From assembly GCF_030730875.1 (NCBI RefSeq), contig NZ_JAVAMA010000011.1, forward strand, positions 62,001 to 126,000: a stretch of DNA of 64,000 bases. Reading direction: 5' to 3'. Of this stretch, positions 53,418 through 62,300 are shown piece by piece (position 1 is the stretch's first letter; each line of letters opens with the position of its first letter). Below the pieces are notes generated by a model. That model had not been told where the DNA came from and did not search any database. It saw only the letters and a program-made list of their open reading frames with translations. Source of the DNA: Sphingomonas sp. DG1-23 (GTDB lineage: Bacteria > Pseudomonadota > Alphaproteobacteria > Sphingomonadales > Sphingomonadaceae). The position numbers and the translations under genes were made by a program.

Positions 53418-53867
53418 ATGACCCAGTATCGCAAGACCGACGAAGCCCTCGCCGCCCTCTCTCCCGAACAGTTCCGGGTCACCCAGCAGAGCGGCACCGA
53501 ACGCCCCGGCACCGGCAAATATCTCAACAACAAGGAACCCGGCATCTATGTCGACATCGTCTCGGGCGAGCCGCTGTTCGCCTCCGCCGACAAATATGAA
53601 TCGGGCTGTGGTTGGCCGAGCTTCACCAAGCCGATCGAGCCCGCCAACGTCGCCGAATTGCGCGACGAAACCCATGGCATGGTCCGCACCGAAGTCCGCT
53701 CGGCCAATGGCGACAGCCATCTCGGCCATGTCTTCGACGATGGCCCGCGCGACCGCGGCGGCCTGCGCTATTGCATCAACTCGGCGTCGCTGCGCTTCGT
53801 CCCGCGCGCGCAGATGGAGGCCGAGGGCTATGGCGCCTATCTCGATCAGGTCGAGCAGCCCGCCTGA
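53418..53867 (+). CDS. msrB: Peptide-methionine (R)-S-oxide reductase
   Basis: 149 aa from the ATG at 53418. ESGCGWPSFTKPI, SHLGHVFDDGP and the catalytic RYCINSASLRF are the MsrB signatures. The CxxC zinc pairs of some MsrBs are absent, as is usual for the zinc-free type. It reduces oxidised methionine in proteins. Confidence 0.94.
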   Translation: MTQYRKTDEALAALSPEQFRVTQQSGTERPGTGKYLNNKEPGIYVDIVSGEPLFASADKYESGCGWPSFTKPIEPANVAELRDETHGMVRTEVRSANGDSHLGHVFDDGPRDRGGLRYCINSASLRFVPRAQMEAEGYGAYLDQVEQPA

Positions 53868-54191
53868 GCCATTTGCAATACAGGATTTGGCGCACTCGGC
53901 TGGCGCGCCGAATCCCGCCGGCCGCTCTTTGATTCCGTAAGCTGTCCGCACCGTGCGCCGCGTGGCTGTCGCCGAAGCGGCGCGCCGCTGCGGCGCCGGC
54001 GTCGCCTCGAAGGCCCATAGCTGCCGCGCCCCCGTAGCATTGGCGTCGCGTCGAAGGTGCGCAGGTGCTGCGTCGCTGTCGCATCGGCGGGGCGTGCGTG
54101 CTGCGAACCCGGCGGCGCCCTCCGCGAAGTCCGCGAGAAGCGACGTGGACCGTAACTTTCGCAACTTCGGTTGCGGATCGCGCGGCTGGCG
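53868..54191. other. Non-coding gap between msrB and galU
   Basis: 324 bp. No gene can be supported on either strand. It is GC-rich with many short TCGC-type runs and no clear hairpin with a T tail. It lies between convergent genes. Confidence 0.6.
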
Positions 54192-55052
54192 TCAGCGGCC
54201 CGCGATGAACGCCCGCACCGCCGGGGCGATATCTTCGCGCTCGAGCGCCACGGCGATGTTCGCCTGGATGAATCCGGCCTTGTCGCCGCAATCGTAGCGC
54301 GTGCCGGCGAAGGTCACCCCGTGGAAAGGCTGGCTGTCGATCATTCGCGCCATCGCATCGGTCAACTGGATCTCGCCCCCTGCCCCGGCGCTCTGCCCCT
54401 CGAGCACGCGCATCACCTCGGGCTGGAGGATGTAGCGCCCGATCACCGACAGGTTGGAAGGCGCCGCGCCGGGTGCCGGCTTCTCGACCAGCCCCTTCAC
54501 TTCGGTCAGCGATCCGTTTCGCGCGCCCGGGGTGATGATGCCATAGCGGTGCGTCTGGTCGTCGGGGACTTCCTCGGCGCAGATCAGATTGCCGCCGACC
54601 TGATTATACGCCTCGACCATCTGCTTGAGGCAGCCGGGCTTGCCGACCATGAAATCGTCGGCGAGCAGAACCGCGAACGGCTCGTCGCCGACGATGTCGC
54701 GCGCGCACCATACGGCATGGCCCAGCCCCATCGGCTCCTGCTGCCGGACATAGGCGACCGCGCCGGGCTTGAGTCGCGTCGCTTCGAGCACCTCGAGCGA
54801 TTTGCCCCGCTCGCTCATCGTCGTCTCGAGTTCGAAGGCGATGTCGAAATGGTCCTCGATCGCGCTCTTGCCACGCCCGGTGACGAAGATCATCTGCTCG
54901 ATCCCCGCCTCCATCGCCTCGTCGACCGCATATTGGATCAACGGGCGATCGACGACCGGGAGCATCTCCTTGGGCATCGCCTTGGTCGCGGGAAGGAAGC
55001 GGGTACCCAGCCCTCCCACGGGAAAAACGGCCTTGCGCAAGGGTTTGATCAT
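54192..55052 (-). CDS. galU: UTP-glucose-1-phosphate uridylyltransferase
   Basis: 286 aa from the ATG at 55052 (GGGAGAG ribosome site). The nucleotide loop FPVGGLGTRFLPATKAMPKE, the glucose-1-phosphate region VEKPAPG and the overall length fit GalU. It makes UDP-glucose for surface glycans and feeds the sugar-nucleotide genes to its left. Confidence 0.95.
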   Translation of the reverse strand: MIKPLRKAVFPVGGLGTRFLPATKAMPKEMLPVVDRPLIQYAVDEAMEAGIEQMIFVTGRGKSAIEDHFDIAFELETTMSERGKSLEVLEATRLKPGAVAYVRQQEPMGLGHAVWCARDIVGDEPFAVLLADDFMVGKPGCLKQMVEAYNQVGGNLICAEEVPDDQTHRYGIITPGARNGSLTEVKGLVEKPAPGAAPSNLSVIGRYILQPEVMRVLEGQSAGAGGEIQLTDAMARMIDSQPFHGVTFAGTRYDCGDKAGFIQANIAVALEREDIAPAVRAFIAGR

Positions 55053-55140
55053 ACAGCTCTCCCGGGGGCCGCCTCGGCTCGCGGCCGCCCTGCCTGTTCC
55101 AACCGCCACAATCAAGCGCGCACCCCGCCCGCCTTGCCGT

Positions 55141-56202
55141 TCAGCGATGGCGGACCAGCAGCGACTGCCAGTCTCCGCTCAAGGGCTGCGCCCGTTCGGC
55201 AATCTGCGCCGGCACGATCGGCCGCGTCGAAATCGTGCGCGCCCGCGCGATCTCGGCGTCGAGGGTGGCGACGCGGTCGCGCCAGTGCGGGTGCGAGCGG
55301 CTGCGGAAGATGCCGCCGGCCTTGCTGGGCCCGAAGCTGCGCCAGAAAGCAGTCGACGCCTCGGGCGGGTAGCCCGCGTTGATCAGCAGATAGACCGAGA
55401 GCAGATCGGCCTGGAGCTCGGTTTGCCGGAAATATTTGACGTTGCCGCCGAAGCCCGAGAGCAGCCCGAAATCGACGCCCCGCGCCTCCAGCCGGTCGCG
55501 ATGATGCAGCACGTTGTGCGCGAATTCATGGGCGATCGCCGCGACGACCTGCTCCTCGGGATAGGTCTCGAAGAAGCGCGCGCTGATCTGCACCATGGTT
55601 CCGTCGGCCGAGGCATTGAAGTCGCTGGCCAGACGCAGTTCGAACCGCGATTTGCAGGCCGGAACCGGCTGGATCGTCACGCGAATCGGCGCGCCCGCCC
55701 GCGTCGCCTCCACTTCGATCGGCGCGTCCGGCGCAAGTTTGGCCAGCGCGAGCTGCGCGGCGACCAGACGCTGGGTCGTCCCCGCCGTCCCGGGAAGCGC
55801 GGCGATGTCGATCGGTCCCACCCGCACCAGCGAATCGTCGTTGCGCAAGCCCGCCCGTTGCGCCGGGCTGCCGGGCACCACCGCCTCGATCGCCACCGGC
55901 GTGGCGAAGCCGAAATGGGTTCTCGCCAGATCCCGCGTGCCCGAATCGAACTGGTCGAGCGTGTGGAGCTGGAGTCCGGTGCCCGGCTCGAGGCGATCGC
56001 ATAGTGGCGCATTTGCCACAGCCAGCCGCCAGCCGATCGCGGCCAGCTTGAGATCGGCATCGCGCACCGCCTCGAACACGGCGACCTGATCGGACTCGCT
56101 CGCGGCAGCCCGCGCGGCTCCGGGCAGCAAAGCAAGGCTAATGAGCAAGAATCGCAGGAAGATACGGGCGGCGCCGCATAGTCGGGCTGGGAAAATGGCC
56201 AT
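55141..56202 (-). CDS. Exported M48-type metalloprotease with PDZ-like domain
   Basis: 353 aa. A signal peptide (FLRFLLISLALLPGAARAA) precedes a PDZ-like segment (AIEAVVPGSPAQRAGLRNDD, about 110-130) and the M48 zinc site HEFAHNVLHH; the third ligand is Glu in TELQADLLSVYLL. It probably degrades or chaperones proteins in the periplasm. Similar proteins are common in sphingomonads. Confidence 0.87.
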   Translation of the reverse strand: MAIFPARLCGAARIFLRFLLISLALLPGAARAAASESDQVAVFEAVRDADLKLAAIGWRLAVANAPLCDRLEPGTGLQLHTLDQFDSGTRDLARTHFGFATPVAIEAVVPGSPAQRAGLRNDDSLVRVGPIDIAALPGTAGTTQRLVAAQLALAKLAPDAPIEVEATRAGAPIRVTIQPVPACKSRFELRLASDFNASADGTMVQISARFFETYPEEQVVAAIAHEFAHNVLHHRDRLEARGVDFGLLSGFGGNVKYFRQTELQADLLSVYLLINAGYPPEASTAFWRSFGPSKAGGIFRSRSHPHWRDRVATLDAEIARARTISTRPIVPAQIAERAQPLSGDWQSLLVRHR

Positions 56203-56494
56203 GCCCCACTATCGCCTCGCGAGCGATCCCGGCAACCTCCATCGACGAAACGCGAGATTTCGTTAATGACTTGGCGATAATGGTGCACCGCGTTATAGGG
56301 GGCCCGCACTCGCAGTACGGGTCCGCTTGTGAGTTATGCGCGCAGAATTCGGATCAACCGGATCGGTCTTGCGTTCAGGCAGCGGCAGAGCTAAATTTGT
56401 CGTGAGCTTGTTTTTTGAGGTGTTGCCGTCAGCGAACTCCTATGCCATAGGGTAGCTGAACGAGAGCACCGGAGCTCGAAGAGGGAGTAATAGA

Positions 56495-56716
56495 ATGTTG
56501 TCAAGGCTTCTCACGGCAGCTGCAGTCGTTACGATGGCGGCTACCCCTGTTGTGGCGGCTCCGGCCTCCAAGCTGTCGCTTTCGCGCGCCTCGACGGTGA
56601 GCGAAAAGGATAGCGAACTGGCTCCGGCCGTGATCATCGGCGTTCTCGCAACTGCCGCGATCATCGGTGGCGCGGTCGCGCTCGCCAATAACGACGACGA
56701 TCCCGACAGCCCGTAG
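56495..56716 (+). CDS. Small secreted or membrane-anchored protein (73 aa)
   Basis: ATG at 56495 after GAGGGAGTAATAG. An N-terminal signal (LLTAAAVVTMAATPVVAAPA) is followed by a short charged stretch, a second hydrophobic helix (AVIIGVLATAAIIGGAVAL) and an acidic end (NNDDDPDSP). A strong terminator follows, so this is an independent unit. Function unknown. Confidence 0.65.
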   Translation: MLSRLLTAAAVVTMAATPVVAAPASKLSLSRASTVSEKDSELAPAVIIGVLATAAIIGGAVALANNDDDPDSP

Positions 56717-56739
56717 GTTTTCCGGAACGTACCGAATTT

Positions 56740-56770
56740 AAGTGGCGGCCATCGGCCGCCACTTTTATTT
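56740..56770 (+). terminator. Rho-independent terminator after the 73-aa gene
   Basis: AAGTGGCGGCC and GGCCGCCACTT form an 11-bp stem around ATC, followed by TTTATTT. Confidence 0.92.
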
Positions 56771-56917
56771 GTGCGCCACCGGTTCCGCCGGTGCCCGCAT
56801 TCGAGCCCCCGACCTGTCCCGCAGGCCCACACGCCGGCCCGGAAGGTTTCCATTCGCGGCTCGCTGCACCATATCATCACCGACCCTCTCGGCTCGATGA
56901 GTATCCGCTGTAATCAA

Positions 56918-57691
56918 ATGCTATTTTCCCGACTTTTCAGGCCCCGAAAGGCCCGCGACGCGTCGCCCGGGGTGGTTCCCCCCGGAGAGCGGATTTACGC
57001 GATAGGCGACATTCACGGGCGGCTGGATCTGATCGAGGCGCTCCTCGGGCGGATCGTCGCGGACGACCGCGCGCGGCCCGAGGCGCAGACCCAGTTGATC
57101 TTCCTCGGCGACCTGATCGATCGCGGACCGCAATCGGCGCAGGTGATCGAATTTGCGCTGGGCCTCGAAAGCAGCGCGTGGAATTGCAGGTTCCTGCTGG
57201 GAAACCATGAAGAAGTGTTCCTGAAGGCACTGACCGGCGACCTCAAGGCGCTGGCGTTCTTCATCCGGATCGGCGGCCGTGAGACGATCCTGAGCTACGG
57301 CGTGTCCGAGGCCGAATATGCGGAAAGCGACTATCCAGAGCTCCTCGAACTGCTGGTTGCGCGGGTGCCGGCCAGCCACGTCGAGTTTCTCAATCGCTTC
57401 GAGGATCTGATCGTCGCGGGCGACTATGCCTTCGTTCACGCCGGCGTGCGGCCGGGTCAGCAACTGGCCGATCAGCGCACCCGTGACCTGCGCTGGATAC
57501 GCAGCGAGTTTCTCGATCATCCCGAGGATCACGGCAAGATCATCGTCCATGGGCACACCGTCACCGACGATGCGCAATTCAGGCACAACAGAATAGGCAT
57601 CGACACCGGCGCCTATGCCAGCGGCAAGCTCACCGCGCTGGCGCTGGAGGGGGCCGAACGCTGGGTGCTGGATACCGCCGGCCAGAAGTAG
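56918..57691 (+). CDS. PPP-family metallophosphatase
   Basis: 257 aa from the ATG at 56918; an ATG at 56897 is also possible and neither has a strong ribosome site. Metal-site motifs are complete: IGDIHGRLD, FLGDLIDRGPQ, LLGNHEEVFL, YAFVHAGVRP and IIVHGHTVTD. The group includes bacterial Ser/Thr phosphatases and diadenosine-tetraphosphate hydrolases. It lies convergent with a beta-helix protein gene. Confidence 0.9.
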   Translation: MLFSRLFRPRKARDASPGVVPPGERIYAIGDIHGRLDLIEALLGRIVADDRARPEAQTQLIFLGDLIDRGPQSAQVIEFALGLESSAWNCRFLLGNHEEVFLKALTGDLKALAFFIRIGGRETILSYGVSEAEYAESDYPELLELLVARVPASHVEFLNRFEDLIVAGDYAFVHAGVRPGQQLADQRTRDLRWIRSEFLDHPEDHGKIIVHGHTVTDDAQFRHNRIGIDTGAYASGKLTALALEGAERWVLDTAGQK

Positions 57692-57709
57692 GGCGACGGT
57701 ATGCCCGGT

Positions 57710-59302
57710 TCACAGCCTGCGGCCGTCGAACCAGCTGTTGAGTACCGCGCCGTCGGAGCCGAGGACACGGAGCACGGTCGGCTGCGCGCCGGATCCGGAG
57801 ACGGCGACCGCCACCTTGTCGCCGAACGCCAGATCGAACGTCCCGGCTATGTCGACCGAGACCACGGCCTCGGGCGTCAGGCCGGAGAACCAGAATGAGC
57901 GTCTGACGGCAGCCTCTCCCCCCTCCTTCGCCTGATGCACCAGCGCGAGCGCGATTGCCCCGTCTCCCGGCGACAGTCGCCGCAGGTTGAGCGTCGCGTG
58001 AAACTCGTAAAGGCCGGCCGCCGCACAGATGAACCGATCGAACGGCGGCAGGATGGTGCTGCCCATGTCGAACAGCTCGCGCTCCCATGCGACCACCTTT
58101 TCTTCGGCACCCGCGAACCGGAGCGTCGAATCGCTGTTCCTCGTGACCTTGAAGTTGGGATCGATATTGGTCCTGGTGATGAGCGCCCTGGCGTGATTCA
58201 CGAGGACGTAATGGCCGACATTGTCGAAAACCGCGATCACGACGCCGCTGGCATTGGCATCCTTGTTGACGAAGGCGCCGCCGATCTTGCCGGTGAAGGT
58301 GAAGTTGAGCAGCGAGTTCTCCGCGCTGCCCTCGGCGATCATGATCGACCCGGCCAGCCCGGCCGCCGCAAAATGCACGTTGTCGTTATGGCCCTCGAGA
58401 TGGATCCCGGCCGGCGCACCCTCGCCCGTATCTATCGCGCAGGAAACGAAATAGGCGTGGGTCACCTGGCGCAGAACCACGGTTTGACCCTCCGTCGCCG
58501 TGCTCGCGAATCGGCACCCGGACCAACGCGTGGAGCGCACCCCGCGGGCGCCTGCCCGATCGCAGCGCGTCCCGTCGATCACGACGGAATGGTCCCACAG
58601 ACCGGAACGATTTCCCTCCCGCCCGCCATAGATCAGGACATTTTCGAAGAACATCTCGCCGGGGCGATGGTTGTCGTCGGTGGCGACGATACGGATTGCG
58701 CATCCGCCGCGTTGCCCCGCCGCCTTGATGATCAACACGTCGCGCAGGCCTCCGCCGGTGCCGGCGTACGGCTTGCCGCTGCCGTCCCATACGAAGAGAT
58801 CACCTGTGCCGTGGTGCCGGATGGTGCATCCGAAGCCGGCCGTCGACCCTTGCGAGCCCGGACCCCGGATCGCGATGCCCTGGGCGATGCGGATCGAGCC
58901 GTCGATGCGATAGGTCTTGCCGCCGCTCAGCTGGATCGTGGCGTTGTTGCGGCGGATCGCCTCGGCGACCGCCGCGTCGAATGCGGCGGTATCGTCGCGG
59001 ATCCCGTCTCCCGCCGCGCCGAAATCCTCGGGCGACAGGGGGAAATCATGGAGCTTCTCCACGAGCGTGCGCTCGACACCGGGCGAAGCCTGCCCTTGCG
59101 CATCCGGAGCATGGGCGTAGCGCGCGCTGTCGGGCAGGCCGTCCAGCACTTCTCGTGCTCCCGAAACGCCGCTTCGGTTCGGCCGGCGCGCCAGCGCGTC
59201 GCCCGCGGCAGAGACGCCGGCGATCGCCAGCGCGCCGCCGAGTGCACGCCTCCTGGACAACGCACCCTGATGCGGCCGGCCATCGCCAGTATCTGACGTC
59301 AT
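57710..59302 (-). CDS. Tat-exported pectate-lyase-3-type beta-helix protein
   Basis: 530 aa from the ATG at 59302 (GGGAG ribosome site). A Tat signal, LSRRRALGGALAIAGVSAAG, is followed at about 75 by the start of a pectate-lyase superfamily domain (EDFGAAGDGIRDDTAAFDAA), typical of polysaccharide lyases and phage tailspikes. A long parallel beta-helix follows; the last ~100 residues look like a C1q/jelly-roll-like trimer domain. It may bind or cut an exopolysaccharide. Lyase active-site residues could not be placed. Confidence 0.82.
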   Translation of the reverse strand: MTSDTGDGRPHQGALSRRRALGGALAIAGVSAAGDALARRPNRSGVSGAREVLDGLPDSARYAHAPDAQGQASPGVERTLVEKLHDFPLSPEDFGAAGDGIRDDTAAFDAAVAEAIRRNNATIQLSGGKTYRIDGSIRIAQGIAIRGPGSQGSTAGFGCTIRHHGTGDLFVWDGSGKPYAGTGGGLRDVLIIKAAGQRGGCAIRIVATDDNHRPGEMFFENVLIYGGREGNRSGLWDHSVVIDGTRCDRAGARGVRSTRWSGCRFASTATEGQTVVLRQVTHAYFVSCAIDTGEGAPAGIHLEGHNDNVHFAAAGLAGSIMIAEGSAENSLLNFTFTGKIGGAFVNKDANASGVVIAVFDNVGHYVLVNHARALITRTNIDPNFKVTRNSDSTLRFAGAEEKVVAWERELFDMGSTILPPFDRFICAAAGLYEFHATLNLRRLSPGDGAIALALVHQAKEGGEAAVRRSFWFSGLTPEAVVSVDIAGTFDLAFGDKVAVAVSGSGAQPTVLRVLGSDGAVLNSWFDGRRL

Positions 59303-59377
59303 TCGGGGCTCCCGGCGCGCGTTTCGGCCGTCGCCACGACCGGGCCGAACACGCATGCCCGACCCTTCCGGAACGCT

Positions 59378-62300
59378 CTACACCACGAAAAAATCATGAC
59401 TGGTGAGTAGCGTATCAGCGCCGAGAGAAGCAATCTCCACCATCCCGGCTGCCCCGGCCCCGTCGCTATCCCAGAATATCTTGCCGGCGGCCGCATCATA
59501 ATAGAGCGCGGCAGCTGCCTGGCCCGAAGCCCCCAGCTCCAGAAAATCGATGCCGGCCTCGACCAGCGTGCCTGTGTGATGCAGGCCGAAAGAGGAGAGA
59601 TCGAGAACCAGACGATCCTCCCCGGAGGCGAAATCGGCAATCGTATCGGCTGCCGCATCGAGGCGAAGTACGAAGCTGTCTTGCCCGCCATAGCCAGTCA
59701 GCACGTTGCCGCCGCCGCCGCCGTCGAGCACGTTGTTGCCGGCGTTGCCTTCGATCCGGTTGTCGAACTCGTTACCCGTCAGGTTCAGCGCGGTCGTCGC
59801 GCCTGCATCGAGCGTCCGCAGCAGCTCGACCGACACGCCTGCGCCGAGCACATAGCTCACGGTCGCCTTTACCGTATCCATCCCGCTGCCGGCCGTCTCG
59901 ACCACGACGTCGTTCGCGCTGCGGACGATATAGACGTCATCGCCGCCATAACCCCACAGCGTGTCGTTGCCCGCCCCTCCATCGAGCAGGTTGCCCGCTG
60001 CGTTACCCGCGAGGATATTGTTCAGCTCGTTGCCGGTCAGATCGATTGCGGCCAGAGTCGACGAGCCTCCCGCTGTCCGCAACAATTCCACCGACACGCC
60101 CGCCGCCAGCGTATAGCTCGCGCCCGCGAAGACCGTATCGAACCCCTCGCCTGCCGCTTCTATTACGCGGTCATTGGCGGTGCGCACGATATAGCCATCG
60201 TCGCCCCGGCCGCCGACCAGCACGTCGTCGCCGCCGGCACCGTCGAGGATATTGGCGCCGGCATTGCCTTCCAGCCGATTATCCAGCGCATTTCCGGTCA
60301 GGTTCAGCGCGGTCGTCGCATTGGCGTCGCTCGTGCGCAGCAGCTCGATCGAGCTGGCGGCACCGAGCATATAGCTGGTCGTGGAGGCAACGGTATCGAA
60401 GCCCTCACCACCCACTTCGATCACCACGTCGTTCGCACCGCGCACGATATAGAAGTCGTCGCCAGCCGCGCCCGCCAGCACGTTGCTGCCGCCGGCGCCG
60501 TCGAGCACATTGCTGCCGGCATTGCCCTCGATCCGATTGTCCAGCTCGTTACCCGTCAGGCCGAGCGTCGTCGTCGCGTTCGCATCCAGCGTGCGCAACA
60601 GTTCCACCGAGACTCCGGCACCGAGCGTGTAGCTCGTCGTCGCCTTGACCGTGTCGAAGCCCTCGCCGGCCGCCTCGACCACGACATCGTTCGCACTGCG
60701 GATGATATAGACGTCATCGCCGCCATAGCCCCACAGCGTGTCGTTGCCGGCGCCCCCATCGAGCGTGTTGCCAGCCGCGTTGCCTGCCAGAATATTGTCC
60801 CGCTCGTTGCCAGTCAGATCGATCGCAGCTCCGTTCGACGATCCCACCGTGCGCAACAACTCTACCGAGGCGCCTGCGGCCAGTGCATAGCTCGTCGTAG
60901 TGATGATCGTATCGAAGCCTTCGCCCGCCCTCTCGATCACCACGTCATTCGAATTGCGGACGATATAGGTGTCGTCGCCCTGCCCGCCCGATAGCATGTT
61001 GGCACCACCGCCACCGTCGAGCGTGTTGGCGCCTGCATTACCCTCCAGCCGGTTGTCGAACGCGTTGCCGGTCAGATTCAGCGCAGTCGTCGCGGCCGCA
61101 TCGGCAGTCCGCAGCAATTCGATTTCGGCGCCAGCGGCAAGTACATAGCTGGTCGTGGTGGTGACGGTGTCGAATCCTTCACCCGCCGCTTCGGCCACCA
61201 CGTCATTCGCACCGCGCACGACGTAGAAGTCGTCGCCACCGCCGCCAGCCAGCACATTGTTGCCGCCGGCACCGTCGAGCACGTTGCTGCCGGCATTGCC
61301 TTCCAGCCGGTTGTCCAGCGCGTTGCCGGTCAGGTTGAGCGCCGTCGTCGCATTCGCATCGAGCGTGCGCAGCACTTCGATCGAGACCCCGGCAGCGAGC
61401 GTGTAGCTAATCGTCGTCCGGACCGTGTCGAAACCCTCGCCGGCCGCCTCGACCACCACATCGCCTGCCTCGCGCACGATATAGGTGTCGTCACCGCCAT
61501 AGCCCCACAGCGTGTCGTTGCCCGCCCCTCCATCGAGCGTGTTGCCCGCCGCGTTGCCTGCAAGAACATTGTCGAACTCGTTGCCGGTCAGATCGATTGC
61601 AGCCAGCGTCGACGAGCCTCCCGCCGTCCGCAACAATTCCACCGAAACGCCCGCCGCCAGCGTATAGCTCGCGCCCGCGAAGACCGTATCGAAGCCCTCC
61701 CCTGCCACCTCTATCACGCGGTCGGTAGCGGTGCGCACGATATAGCGATCGTCGCCGCGGCCGCCGACCAGCACGTCGTCGCCGCCCGCACCGTCGAGCG
61801 TATTGGCGCCAGCATTGCCTTCCAGCCGATTGCTCAGCGCACTTCCGGTCAGGTTCAGCGCGGTCGTCGCATTGGCGTTGCTCGTGCGCAGCAGCTCGAT
61901 CGACGCGTCCGCGGCAAGCGCGTAGCTCGTCGTGGTGGTGACCGTGTCGAAGCCTTGATCCGCTACCTCGACCACCAGGTCGTTCGCGCCGCGCACGATG
62001 TAGAAATCGTCGCCGTCGCCGCCCGCCAGCACATTGCTACCGCCGGCGCCGTCGAGGATGTTGCCGCCGGCATTGCCTTCAAGCCGATTGTCGAGTTCAT
62101 TCCCGGTCAGGTTGAGCGCCGTCGTCGCATTCGCATCGATCGTGCGAAGCACCTCGATCGAAACCCCGGCAGCGAGCGTGTAGCTCAGCGCCGTCTCGAC
62201 CGTGTCGAAGCCCTCGCCGGCCACCTCGACCACCACATCCTCCGCCTCGCGAACGATGTAGATATCGTCACCGCCATAGCCCCATAGCGTGTCGTGCCCG